The position numbers were made by a program, and so were the translations under genes. Positions 36,550 to 49,352 of a DNA stretch of 64,000 bases are shown in pieces. Origin of the DNA: Pontederia crassipes (Eukaryota; Streptophyta; Magnoliopsida; Commelinales; Pontederiaceae); NCBI GenBank assembly GCA_030549335.1, contig CM060195.1, positions 30,260,874 to 30,324,873 on the forward strand, written 5' to 3'. Positions within the stretch are counted from its first letter, which is position 1. Every line of letters starts with the position of its first letter. The notes beneath the pieces were generated by a model, which saw only the letters and a program-made list of their open reading frames with translations, did no database searches and was not told the DNA's origin.

Positions 36550-39500
36550 TTATGCATCTTCATTAATGTCTGTGAAAATCTTCTTGCAGGCCTCATAACA
36601 CATGAAGGAGATCCCTGCTGCCGGCATCAATTTCATGTAGCTGGGACCCAAACCCTTATAAAGTCCCCCAACACCTTCCTTCTCCAATATGCTCAAGAGA
36701 GCATGGAGCATGTTCTTGTAGACGTGCCTACCACCAACAGCTCCAAGTTGCATACGCTTGCGGGCGATCTCAAGAGGGAAGGTAGCGGTGCTTGATATTA
36801 CACCGGCCGCCGATCCGATGAGAAGTATTGCAATGTTCCCTATCTCCTCCTTTTGGAAGACCTTCCTATGGAGCTTCTTGAGGGATTCATAGGCAAAATA
36901 ATTAGTAGCAGCATAAGGAACGACTCCAATGAGGCTAGGGACAAGACCTCTGTATAGCTCCGAAGGGCCTCCTTCCCTCAATATTTTGACAAAAGCATGT
37001 TGAAAGTCATCATAGACACCTCTCTGAAAAATAAATTAAGAGGTGTGACGTGAAAATACAAAGTCATATGCCATTTTCTCGATATTACAGACCTGTACTG
37101 TTATCCGGGTCTTCAATAGCTCTAGAGGATATGTGAAAAGGGTAGAACTGAATCCCGCGAAAGCTCCAGCGACCAATGACGAGGGAATGGGAAGCATGGG
37201 CAGATTACCATCTTTGGGATTCAAAATATTTTGAGCTGTATCATAAGCGAATAACTGCATGGTACATAAGAAACCCTTAGGCATGCCGAAATACTGACTG
37301 TCGTAAAAATGAGAAATTCAGATAGCAATTGCCGGCAAAAGAAGATTTCCAGATACAAATGCACAGCAAAGTATCGAAGTACTGTAATATGGTTAAAACC
37401 AATTTCTACTGTCCAGTAAGAAATGAAGTGATAAAATTAGCTGAGGGGGCACATATATGATTGTAGTTTACAAACTTGCAAGAGAAAATTGAAAAGGATA
37501 AAGAATTTCCCTCAGATGCTTGATTCACTAATATTTATTTTGACATCAAATGCAAAATAAATCACGTGATTCATGATATGGAAGCAATTCTTCTGCAAAT
37601 TAAGTTATCAAACAAGAAAGATAGGTAAACCTCAGCATGTGATGAATTAATGCATCATAATAAGGACCAGTAGGGATATCTTAAAATTGGAATTGAAATT
37701 TAAATCAATAAGTAACAGTCATCAACAAATTGCTAAACATCTAGGGGTGAATCCGATGACCCAACCCTATAACACAACTGGTGGTCAGGATGGGTACGCA
37801 TTGGGAACAGAGACAATTGGAAGACCCAATATTTTATTACTTTTTTTTTACTTTTTATTTAACTTTAAGCTTATGTTTCATTTAAAATTTTAAAAATTAT
37901 GAAAAATAAAATGTGGAAGACTTATTTTATGCTTTAAAATTAATATTAAGCAATAGTTTTTATATTAAATAATGCAAAAAGAAAAGAAAAAAAGGAAAAT
38001 GGTGTTCAGGTAACCAAATCACCCGCCAAGTCAACCCAACCAGGGCCTCGTTGCATTGGATTCAAGCATAAATTTGGATACAACCCGACTCACGAACATC
38101 CTTAAAAATATTAGTCTGAATGAACAATAACTATGACAACTCCGCCTATGTTTTATAGCCGGTCCCAAGCCCGGATAAAGGAGGAGGGTTGTGTTAGGTC
38201 CCGACAGCCAGCGTAAAACCCTATCAAATCTCATGAACATGGATCAATGAATATGTAAGATCTATTGGTGAATAATATACCGAAAGGTTTGGTTACTAAT
38301 AGAGCGGAATGACGTCGTATGATCCATGTAGCCGGCCCCACCTAGTGGGATAAGACTTTGTTGTTGTTGTTGTTGAACAATAACTATGACAAAATTTTGA
38401 TCTCAACGAGTAATAATTTTGAGAAACTTTCAGTACCTTAACGAGTAATAATTGCGAGAAAAGATAAAACGGCCAATGTGAGGTACAACTGACACGAAAT
38501 ACTAACTTTATGTGGATGCTAAGGCTCTATCCTTTTAAGATAGTGGAAAATTCTGTGCCATATTAGTTAGTTGGAGATTCCTGTCTGACAAAACCTAAGA
38601 CTTAGATGGGTAATAAGTTATTCCAAATCAGATAATTAAGGAGATGCTTGAGATTTATGATCATATAGGTTGTAATATTACCAATAGCACTAAAATAAAC
38701 TGCATCAGATGCAATGAATAAGACAGCATGAAGTCGTAGTGATATAAAAATGACCAACTTATGAACTTATCACTAAAGGGAGACGGACATGCCAAAGGCA
38801 TGAAGGAAACTTTGTACTCCACAAGGTTAATGTAGGAACTTGTTTTTGAAGAAATGAATCAAGAATTTAGTACTTTCAAAGAATTAAAGATGAAACATCA
38901 GATAAATAGACTCAAAGCTATTTCAGTGGCATGTTTGTGTTCTTGAACAGACAACCCATGCGTACTGCTAGCAAACTTGGAAGTTAACTGTAGTTACCTC
39001 AATTGCTTTGCTCGGTGCAACTCGGATGACATTAACAAAATTACCACGAAATAGTCCCTTCCATCCCTCTGTCTTGGTAATAGATTCGAAAACCTCTGCA
39101 ACCGAATTCCCATTGCTCCCGACCATAAGATGCGTCTTGATTGTCTCCAGGGGAGCAACACAAGTGCGCGAAACAGCACCAGCAATTGCTCCACTAACCA
39201 ACCTCCTTAAATGGGGGTTTCCAATCCGAATCCTTATCCTCAATCCAGCTTTCTTCCCTTTCTTATTAACCAAAGCAATTGTCTCCTCCTCCTCCTCCTC
39301 CTCCTCCTTGATGTCACTTGCTTCCAGCATTAATTGAGGTGCAACTATTCCTCTTGAGCCGCTTATGCAGTATCCTCCCAACTCGGTCGGGGCATACTTC
39401 AGACAGAGATCAGTTCCGGGAACCTTCACGTTGTTGCCTCTACTACCTCTGAGCGAGTTCGGTGGCACACCGAAGCCAACTCCTGCCTGCCCGACACTGG

Positions 39501-39606
39501 CAAACAAACCACCAGCCGGGTAGAATCCCTCCTGGAGGTTCCATGAGAGACCCAAGTCCGGGAGGGGAAGGGGGAGGAAGATGGCTTGTGAGCTCTTATC
39601 TGCCAT
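36550..39606 (-). CDS. BT1: BT1-like adenine nucleotide transporter (mitochondrial carrier family)
   Basis: Three coding exons on the minus strand: 39606-38998, 37254-37093 and 37023-36550, all with GT-AG introns in phase 0, giving 414 residues. The three mitochondrial-carrier repeats carry the signatures PLETIK (152-157), PLELLK (246-251) and PLEIAR (340-345). The block VSRTCVAPLETIKTHLMVG is typical of the Brittle-1 subfamily, whose members move ADP-glucose or adenine nucleotides across the plastid or mitochondrial inner membrane. The 130-residue N-terminal extension, including a run of eight glutamates (101-108), could hold a targeting signal. I chose ATG 39606; an upstream in-frame TTG is not a likely start. 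Length fits the family (about 390-440). Intron 1 (38997-37255) carries a MITE and a SINE. Substrate cannot be told from sequence. Confidence 0.93.
37742..38104. mobile_element. hAT-like MITE in intron 1 of the carrier gene
   Basis: Starts TAGGGGTGAATCCG and ends near CACGAACATCCTTA, an imperfect terminal inverted repeat. Its AT-rich core matches the MITE at 20191-20640, showing one family with two copies in this window. A clear 8-bp target duplication is not visible. Confidence 0.55.
38140..38374 (+). mobile_element. SINE with (TTG)n tail
   Basis: A 235-base insert flanked by a perfect 18-base duplication GAACAATAACTATGACAA (38122-38139 and 38375-38392). It ends GATCCATGTAGCCGGCCCCA...GGGATAAGACTTTGTTG with a short TTG tail, a 3' end I recognise from the widespread Au-type plant SINEs. 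Non-coding, RNA polymerase III-derived class. The perfect long target duplication implies fairly recent insertion. Family name is from memory. Confidence 0.8.
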
Positions 39607-40420
39607 CAGGTTGAGGGAACAGGGAAGAAATGTACGATTTTTCTCTATATCATCAAGCAAAATCTCAAGGCAGTGTCTCTTGGTCGTCCCGGATTTTCAG
39701 GGGATTCCTGTGATAAATTTGTAGAAGCCTAAAAAAGCTAGAAAAAAGAAACATTTGTTCACTGAATTTGACAGAGATTAAACGAGAAACTTCATTTGGT
39801 GAAAAATGTAGATAGACTTATTATAAGGAAGTTAAAAGCCCATAGAGGAAAAAAAAAGACATTTTTCCTATACCAGGACTCAGGCAGACAACGAATGGCG
39901 AAAGTTTGCTACTTTCTGTGCTTAAAGGCATGGAAACGCAAAACAAGGGCCACATGACAAAAACGGTTCTTTTTTTGTGCAGGAGTTAGAAAACGAAGGA
40001 AACAAAGTACAAAGAAAGGAACACTTTTGTTCAGAAGGAAAAGCAAACACGGGTTTTTTTTTTCTCAAAACATTGTTCCTTCAAAAAGCATAAAGATAGA
40101 AACTTGGCAAAACCCAGTTTGAATTCCGACTCTGCTGAAGAATAAGAGAGGTAATTCAACAACGGAGATTATTCTGGTTACCTGAGAGAGGGAAGAAAAA
40201 CAAATCGGACACAGGAGGAGGGAGGAGGAGACGAGAGGGCCAACAAGGAGCAAGAGACTCCGTTCGACGGTGCAGCCTTCTCCTCTGCCCTTCCCGCCGC
40301 CTGCCCTCTGCTCTCTGCTGCCCTCCGTTCGATGTGCCGCTGTTGGGATGGGAAGTGGGAACCAAAGGGAGAAAAGAGGTAGTGGAGCTCGCTTCAACAT
40401 GGCGACACGCGGGGGAGGAA
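39607..40420 (-). promoter_or_regulatory. probable 5' UTR with an intron, and promoter region of the carrier gene
   Basis: On the minus strand a CT-rich GC island ends in CTCTCTCAG|GTAACC (exon end 40182), and an acceptor ATCACAG|GAATCC follows at 39707. This suggests a non-coding first exon (from about 40400), an intron of 474 bases and a short leader before ATG 39606. A short upstream open frame starts at an ATG in the first exon (MLKRAPLPLFSLW...). Inference from splice-like sequences only. Confidence 0.45.
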
Positions 40421-41321
40421 GGGAGGTTGGCAATTTTTTGGCCTTTTGCTGCACTCTGCCTGTTTACCGTATTTACCCCTATTCTTTTATGGTAATTTCC
40501 CTGTTCCCTTGTTTCAGCCCCCCAAGAGTAGAAGGATATTGTCGACTTATTACCCCAGAGCGCCGCCCATTTTTTTAGGGGCTCTCCGTAGCCGAAATTA
40601 GCACCACAAAAATTACTTCCCCCAAAATGCAAATTGAGTATATAAAAAAATTTCAAAAAATAGTAACGGCGATAATTGTTTCTGTGATTTTTGTAGGAAG
40701 AATGAAGGAAAAACAAATCGTTTATTATTATCTCTCTTTAAAAAATTCCAAACTTTTAGGATTATTCACTTATTTTGCTTATTCCCTTTTTTCCTTATGA
40801 TATTTGTTTATTTTTAAATTTTGGAAATAGAAAACAAATGAGGTCGTTAAGACGAGGTGAGTGAAATCGAGGGTGGGTTTTTATTTTTATTTTGAAAATA
40901 TAGATTAAATTAAAGAAGCATACAACTAAATATATGATAATGAAAAATAAATAAATGTAATAGAAGAAAGGTCGGCAGTGCTACTGCTAAGTATTTTGAA
41001 GTTTAAATGAAAGTTTTTTTTTGGCGAAATTTGAGAGGAAGAATAATTAAAATACAAGGGGAAGATAAAAAGAAGTGGAAAATAATATTAACTAAAAATG
41101 TGAACATATTCTTACTGAAAATTTTTAACGTTGTCTGTTGACGACCATTTTTTTAATAATGTTCTTAGACATGGATCAGAAGGAGTGATATTCATACCAA
41201 AACAGAATGACCTAAAAACAAAAGTGTTTGCCATCCTCTCCAAATTAAATTAATTTTTGCTTCGAATGTGAAATCTTTTTTGAACTTAAAGATTGTAAGT
41301 ATTTCTTCATCAATCGCACTA
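40421..41321. other. intergenic, no gene recognised
   Basis: AT-rich spacer between the carrier gene promoter and the nested retrotransposon block. Confidence 0.5.
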
Positions 41322-41326
41322 CAAAT

Positions 41327-43872
41327 TGTAACAACTCAAAAAATTCCGAATTAAATAACTAGATAAAGTAAATATTTATTTAAGGTTATTTCTTCTAATC
41401 ACCCCTAAACTATCATGATTTTTCATATCTAATTTCAAACTACGAACTTCATTTTTTAGGTCCTTAAACTATCATAATTTTTTTAATTTGATCTTTCCGT
41501 CCAATTTCGTCAATTTTTCCGTTATTTTTTATTTTTCGCATTTGTGAAAAGTCCATTATATCCTTGCTATAGTGTTACTCTACTTTTCTTAAAATAATTA
41601 AAAAAAGTCTACGGGCGACGCCCCCCGTCGCCGGGGTGAAAGGAGGGTGTCAATGCCCCTTTTCTCCCTTGCTCGCGGTGAGGGAGATTAGGGGGGCCGC
41701 CACCCCCCCTTCCTCCCTCGCCTGCGTCGGTCCCCTTTCGCTCCGACGACATGGGGGCAACGCTCTCGCAGTCTTTTTTTAATCATTTTTTATATTATTT
41801 TAAGAAAAGTAGAGTAACATTTATAGTAAGGGTATAATGGACTTTTCACAAATGTGAAAAATAAAAAATAATGGAGAAGTTGACGGAATTTGATGGAAGG
41901 ATTAAATTGAAAAAATCATAATAGTTTAAGGACCTAAGGAACAAAGTTCGTAGTTTGATGTTAGATTTGAAAAATTGTGATAGTTTAGGGGTGATTAGAG
42001 GAAATAACCCATTTATTTATTTATATTCAATTTTTTTAAAATAAAGGATAAAAGAAGTTACAAAAGATAAAGTTTACATTGAAGAAAAGAAAGGAAAGGA
42101 ATGAAAAAGAAAAGTTATTTTAAATTAAAGATAAAATTAAGATGTTAAGATAGGGTTAAGAAGTTAAGTTGGGATGAGATTTTAATTAATTAATTTTGAA
42201 TTAGATAGACTAATTATTCCGTAAGTTGTTGGACCTCTCTATAATTAGGACCGCTTCCCCATATTAGTCTTTACCATAAAGTTGAGTTTTGAAGCCAACT
42301 TTAAAGCCCTAAATATTTCTTCTCAGTGTGTGTGCACGATCGCTCTAAATATTTCATCTCTAGTCTTGTTCACAGTTCAATGCTATGTCAAAGGATACTC
42401 AGGTATTGGATATCCATTGTCGGACCTCGTTGAAAAATGTGTTCAAAGTCTCGGATTTTAGGTAGTATGAAATAATTGAAGTACGTGAAATTTCAAATTC
42501 ACTTTTGGATATGATTTCTTAATGAAATAGATAAAATGATGGATGGAATAAGATTGATTTACGTTCCCATATATTGCATGAATAATTTTATATAGTTTTT
42601 ATGCCAAAAGTGAAAGTTATTATAAGCCAAAATTTTGACAATTGGAACCCGACCCGCGTATAGAAAAATCTGGCCTGGGTTCTTGTGTAAAATAGAAACT
42701 AGATGTGGTGTTGCTTTGACTCTGACCCAAATTCGAACAAACCCAGCCCTCAACAACTCAGCTCGAGTTATGTCGCATCCATTTTCGATGTTCGGGCCCC
42801 CCAAGTTGGGTTCATACTCGGTTCGAGTATTCGCATATCACCATGTTGGGTGATGATGACAGTAGACCCGACCCGAGTCACCTCGGACTTGGCCTTTGTT
42901 ATTTTTGAAAATTTGTAAAGAGGCAAATCGAAGAAACTCAATCGGAGTTCTGACTTACCCAGCCTAGGCTTTTGTTGATAGTTGAGGGTTTAGTTTTATA
43001 TTAATTGTCCCTATTAAAAATAGTTTTACTCTTGTATTAATTATGTTAAGTAGAGAACGACTAAATAGGTTAATCGATAAAATATGTAAAATGAGGCTTC
43101 ATGTGTACTGATGAAATGCAACAAATTGAAGGTGGATATTAGTAGCCCCACCACCCTAATGAAAACATTTAAGATGAATATTAATAGCCCCATCATCCTT
43201 AGATTAATGTAAAATGATCTCAATCTTTATTGGGCCGTAATTGCCCTATTTTTTGTCATGTTTTGATCCACATTGATCCCACATAAAAGTGTCATGAATG
43301 TCCATAGTAAAAGAAGTTGAATTCACATTATACAACATATATAGATGCAATATGAATAGTTTAAAGTAAGAGATGCAGTGAAAGAACAGAACAAAATGAT
43401 ACATGATGAAAAAGAGAAGAATATAAAGAATAAAAAAGAAACAATTGAATTGATATAATTGTTTTAGCATACTTAAAGTTTGACTATTTTGATTAAATTT
43501 TTCCATCTGATTATATTAATCTTATTTACTAAGGTTTATATTCATGAATATTATATGTCCCTTTGTTTGAATTTCACATATAACTGAACAAGCAAGGATG
43601 GAGGCACGTGCAAAAATGTTTATGGTGATGTAGTTGCACATGACATAGTCACATAATTTATGTCAATTTATTTTACTTTAGTTGATATTCTGATGTAATA
43701 GAATGGATAGGAGAATAATTTGGAATCAATTGATATGTTAGCTTCCACAATCTTATGATATTAATAATTGAGGGTATCATATTTAACTTATTGTGTTATT
43801 TCTTTATGCATCTGTGAAAGTTCAATGGACAAGTTAAAGAGTAGTTAACACGTAGATTTTTGGAGTATTACA
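41327..43872 (+). repeat. 5' LTR of the outer chromovirus
   Basis: Starts TGTAACAACTC and ends GGAGTATTACA. From 42367 on it aligns with 60474-62274 (shared TTTTAGGTAGT, GATATGATTTCTTAA and ATGCCAAAAGT blocks). It contains the 628-base Mutator-like MITE. Confidence 0.8.
41383..42010. mobile_element. Mutator-like MITE with long inverted arms
   Basis: 628 bases with terminal repeats GGTTATTTC(T/C)TCTAATCACC at both ends; the inverted arms extend for more than 200 bases. It is flanked by a perfect 9-base duplication ATTTATTTA (41374-41382, 42011-42019), the target length typical of Mutator-like elements. The central 150 bases are GC-rich (GGCGACGCCCCCCGTCGCCG...), unlike the AT-rich arms, and may be captured DNA. 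Confidence 0.85.
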
Positions 43873-44920
43873 GTTGATATTAGAGCCAAAGGTTCTTAGG
43901 ATTTCATGTGTTAATAGATAAAGAGTGCAGTAATCATGAATAGCAGCTACTTCATCGCTAACTTACTAACTACGGTATTGTTTAATTTAGGGACAACCCA
44001 TTCTTTCATTTTTTAGGAATGCACTAAAACAATGGGGGGTTACCACAAGGATGGGTATGTTGCACTCAACCAAGTACATACCAGGAGTATCGATCGACAT
44101 CAACTAATGAAACTGTTCGACAGATCTCATCATAATCAAGATATGTGATTATGATGTGATATTAGGTATGGACTGATGATCCTACCATGATGCTTCCATA
44201 GTATGCAAAGAGAATAAGGTTGTAATTGGATCTTTAGGGAAGCATACTAAAATTGTTAGAGGGTCCACACAATAAAAGGAAAGCAAGATTATGATCTCTG
44301 CAATGAAGGCATGCAATTGATGTAGAAGGGTTGTAGATGATTTTTTTGGCTTGTGTAACTGCTACATATTCAACGGTCATACATCTTCAGTAGATGGAAG
44401 TGGTGTTCCCTGATGACATATCAAGCTTACCCCCAAGAAAAGAAGTGGATTTTCATATAGAGCTATTTCTTGGAACGACCTCGATTTTCAAGGTGCCGTA
44501 TCGGATGACACCAACAAAGTCATTAGAATTGAACAAGCAGATACATGAGCTACTAGATAAAGGATTCATTTGCCATAGTGTGTCACCTTGAGGTGCTCCT
44601 ATCTTATTCGTGAAGAAGAAAGATGGTTTGATCAAGCTCTACATCGATTATAGAATGCTACACCAAATGACAGTGAAGAACAAGTACCCATTTGCCAAGG
44701 ATCGATGATATATTCAAACAACTCTCCAAGGCAAAGATCTTATCAAAGACCTTCGAAGTGGCTACTATCAGCAACACATTGCTGATGAGAATATACCAAA
44801 TATCACATTTAGGCTTAGGTACGATCATTATGAATTTTGTGTTATGCACGATGTATCCCTCTTTTAATGTATTGGGAAGGAGGTAGAAAATCGAAGCTTT
44901 AGCGTGCGTTCGGGATGACC

Positions 44921-47643
44921 CACTACAAGAAAATTGTCAATTTGCGACGGACAAACATCCTTGTCATTTACGGATGGCATTTGCGACGGACAAAAAAAGC
45001 TTCCAAAATATCGAGGGCCAAAATATCCTTCGCTACTATAGATGAAAAATACTCATCGGTAAGTTATCGACGGATATATCCTTTGGAATTACCGAGAGAT
45101 TTAGATGCCATTATGAAGGCCGGACCCGTCGGTAATTATATTTATAATAATGTATATGATATAATATAAGTATATATTTGATATTTTATTATTTAAATTA
45201 CTGACGGGCATAACCTTCGAGATTACCAAGGGATATTTATCCGTCGGTAATTCCGAAGGCTAGGACCGTCGATAATTAATTTTTATAATATATATATGTA
45301 ATGTAGTATTAATATATGCTTAACATTTTATTACTTTAATTACCGACGGTCCTAGTCTTCGAAATTACAGACGGATAAATATTTCTCGATAATTTCGAAG
45401 GCTAAGCCCGTCGGTTACTAAAATAATAATTTATTAGTAATGCTTATAATATAATAAAATGCATATTTCTTACATTTACTTTTGTTCTTTTCTTGATGCA
45501 TTAATATAATATAATATATTAACTAAAATATCATTATTTTCATAATTGTCTTTAATATTTTATTTTTTTACTCATTTACTTTAATATATTTACAGGTATA
45601 GAATGTAGATTATAAATAAATTTAGAATATAAAATAGAAGAGTTTTAATAAAATTAAAATATGTTAACTTCCTATACAAGATATAACTAATTTTAATCAC
45701 AATATAACAAATATGTTAATATATGATTAATATGTTAATATATGATTAATATGTTATATCTAATGATAATATTAAGATATATAAGTTACTCTGGATAGTA
45801 TGTATACATATTAAGATATATAATATGGATAGTATGTACACATATTGATTAACATTACTACTATATACACATTAACATTATGAAATTAAGACATATAATA
45901 TTAAGATATATGTGTCTTTTATAATATGTCATCTTGTATACTTTTAAAGGGTCATTTTTTATTTATATAAAGGTTCATCATAACTTATAAAATTAGATAC
46001 AAATTTAATCTATTAAGTTACTTTTTATTAATTGTGAAATGTCAATTTAATCTTTATTATCTTATTACAAGAAATATTTATTAAAAATAAAAAATATATG
46101 GATAAAATTATTTATAAAAAAACATATTATGTCTTTTATAATATGTACTTTTAGAGTCATATTATATTATAACATAATACATACATATCTTTCATTTATT
46201 TATAATACTTATATTATATTATTAATGTTTTTAGTCATATATATAAATATAGATAATAATTTATTATTAATGTTTATAATATAATAATATCGCTCTTCCA
46301 TTTACTTAAAATATTTATAATATAATATGATATTATTAGTGTTTATAATCATATATATTAATACATATAATATTAATATTGTTTAATAATAATATTATAT
46401 GTATAAATATTGATCTTAAATGATATTACTTTAATTACCAAAGGGCAATTCCTTCAAAAATATCGACGGGTATCAAATGTTTCGGTAATTTTGAAGGAAG
46501 TATCATTCGATAATTAATATTTAAAAATTATATATAATATAAGATAAAATATATTATTAATATGTTAATATTATATTTATCGATAGATAAACTTTCGTCG
46601 ATATTACCGAATGTTTCATCCGTCACTAACTCTAATTTTTTTCCGCCCAATCTTCCCTCCCTCTCCCTATTTGTTCCCCCGCCCAACTTCTCTCCCTATA
46701 TCACTCTCACTAGTCCCCCCTCTCTCTCCCTCTATACGTCTCTCTCCCACGACAGCGGCAACGACTCCCATAGCTCCGGCGACCTTCCACGACTCTGCCG
46801 ATCTTGACTCTGGCCGCCCTCCCCCTCTCTCTTGACTATGGCTGCCAGTGGTTGGATCCGGCGCCTGCGGCGGCCGCACATGCCACCGGATCCATCGCAC
46901 AGGATGCCAGATCTTGTGCCTGCAGTCGGATCATGCGTTGGCATCCGAATCCGACCACAGGCATCGGATCCATCGCTGCACGCTGGAACCGCTTCTCGCG
47001 CGCCGGAACCGCCACCCGTGTGCTGGATTCGGTCTCCATCCCCCTCTCCCTCTCCCTCCCTCTCTATCTCGATTTCGGCCGCCTGTTTCGGATCGGTTGC
47101 CAGCATCGATTCGATAGTAGGCGGCCTATTTTTTTTAATATTTTTTAAAACTTTTCAATGGATGTATTTTCCGCACTCCATCAATGCATGCAATCGGTGT
47201 CGCCCGTCGAAGGCTTCGGCGGGTGTGACCCACCAAAGCCTTTGACGGGTCACACCCTTCGAAGGTTTTGATGGGAGTTCTCCCGTCAGAACTAAAGATA
47301 GCTTCTCCCATCGAAACCTGCGAAGACTTTCTCATCGGATTTCGACAGCACGATTGATAGCTTCTGACGGCAAAATTCGTTGGATGTTTGGAAGGATGAC
47401 CTTCCCTTTGGACATTTCGATGGATTCTACTCGTTGAAAATTTTGAAGGCAATTTATCCGTCACAGACATTCGCCAAAACTTCCGAAGGAACGTTTGGGG
47501 ACCGTTGATAATTCTTTCCGATGAAAAAATTTCCAACAAACTACTATCCGTCGAAAAATCTGTCGCAAAGTCATATTTTACGATGGATTTCGAAGGTTTT
47601 GCAATGGATATATCCATCGCAAAATCTCAATATTCTTGTAGTG
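44921..47643. mobile_element. non-autonomous CACTA (En/Spm) transposon
   Basis: 2723 bases with ends CACTACAAGAAAA.../...TATTCTTGTAGTG and a 3-bp duplication ACC at 44918-44920 and 47644-47646. Subterminal regions hold many short GACGG/CCGTC-type motifs (for example ACCGTCGGTAATT and CTTCGAAGG units), as in other CACTA elements. The middle is AT-rich to 46600, then a CT-rich and GC-rich block to 47130. No transposase domain was recognised, so it depends on a helper. It split the RT region of the outer chromovirus. Confidence 0.93.
46630..47130. other. GC-rich cargo block inside the CACTA element
   Basis: A CT-rich run followed by GC-rich sequence with repeated GGATCC and CATCGGATCC pieces. 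A block of similar style starts the CACTA remnant at 59690. It has several overlapping open frames without known domains. It may be captured host promoter/leader DNA. Confidence 0.4.
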
Positions 47644-49352
47644 ACCAATGCACCTGCAGCATTCATGGACTTCATGAACAAAGTTTTTAGTCCACACCTA
47701 GATCAATTTATCATAATGATTTTAGATAACGAAGAACAACACAAGGAGAACTTAAGAGTGGCTTTAGAAACTTTGAGACAACACAAGCTTTATGCAAAGT
47801 TCTCAAAGCGTGAGTTCTTACTGGAGGAGATGAATGTTCTTGAGCCACATCATATCTAAGAATGTAATCACGATAGATCCAACAAAAGTAGAAGTAGTTG
47901 AGAATTGGAAGCAACCAAAGAACACTTCAAGATCTAGAGGTTTCTCGACCTCGTAGAATACTATATGAGATTTATCAAAGATTCTCCAACATAGCCGCCC
48001 CATTGACTAAGCTGACAAGGAAGGAGGAGAAATTTGTATGATTTCAGAGATGTGAGAACATCTTCCAAGAAATAAAGGGGAAGGTGACAACTGCCCCAAT
48101 ACTCACCCTACCCTTAGGAAGTGGTGAGTACAGGATTTATAGCAACACATTCAGGACAGGTCTAGGATGCATGTTGATGCATCATGGGAAGGCCATAGTT
48201 TACGCGTCCAGACAGTTGAAGAAGCATAAACTATTCCACCCATGACTTGAAATTGGTAGAAGATGCGAAGATATTATCTAATACGGAGAGGCATTCAAAG
48301 TATTCATAGATCACAGAAGCAGAAAGTATGTCTTCACATAGAGAGACCTCAACATGAGGCAAAGACAATGGGTGGAGCTACTAAAGGACTATGATACCAC
48401 CCAAGCAAATCTAACTCAATAGTAGAGGCACGAGGCAAGAAATAGGAAGGGACTCTTGCCTTCCTCAGGCTGAGATAGTGTTAGATGATAGAAGAATTGA
48501 GCAAGTGGAATCCAATGCCTGGGAAGAATAGAGTATTCGTGATGATGTAGAGGATCGAATTGGACTTGGTGAACTGGATCATCAAGATCCAACCCAATGA
48601 TATAGAGCACTAGGCGATGATGAAAAGGTGCAATTCGAATGAGAAAGATATTCAACAACCAGGATGGGGGAATCAAGATACAAAGGTCGCCTATAGGTCC
48701 CCAATGACCCAACTCTAAAGAGAGAAATCCTGAATGAGAGGGACAAACTGGAGTTTACAATCTATCCAAGATGTACTCAATGTACAAAGATATGCAAAGG
48801 AGTTTCTGGTGACTAGATATGAAAAGGGAGATTGTCGAGTAAGTGTCAAAGTGTTTAGTATGCCAACAAGTGACGATATAACACCAAAGACCCTATGAAA
48901 AAATGAAATGCTTGGGCATCCCACAATGGAAGTGGGGCGAGATTATATGGACTTTGTCACTAGTCTACCGCACACTCAAAAGGGTTTATGGCGCCATATG
49001 GGTGGTCAGATCGATTGACAAAGGTTGTGCATTTCCTACCAAGAGAGTATGATGAATCTATATGTCCAAGAGATCATCAAGCTAGATGAGATCCCCATAG
49101 TGATAGTATCAGCTCGAGTCCTAGGTTCACCTCCAAGTTTTGAAAGAGTCTGGAAGAAGCTTTTGGGACCAAGCTGAATTATAGCACAACCTTTCATCCG
49201 TGACAGAGCGGACCATCCAAACTTTGGAGGACATGCTAAGGGGATGTGTTATTGATTAGCATGGGACTTGGGATGATCACCTACCGTTGATAGGATTCGC
49301 CTACAATAGTAGTTTCTATTCCAATTTTGGCATGACCTCATTTGCAGTTCTC

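Larger units (their letters stand above)
43873..49352 (+). other. pol remnants of the outer chromovirus, first part
   Basis: Protease-like sequence at about 43980-44330, linker and reverse transcriptase from 44394 (block [14 protein letters not shown]), interrupted by the CACTA element, resuming at 47644 (APAAFMDFMNKVFSPHLDQF), RNase H to about 48420, and integrase up to the Athila insertion at 49352. The integrase part resumes at 59456 with LHGRPCHAS. Heavily decayed fossil. Confidence 0.75.

Noticed and set aside
46804-47245. Several overlapping open frames in the CACTA GC-rich block as possible transposase
   Set aside because: None shows En/Spm transposase motifs; they overlap in many frames as expected from GC-rich composition.
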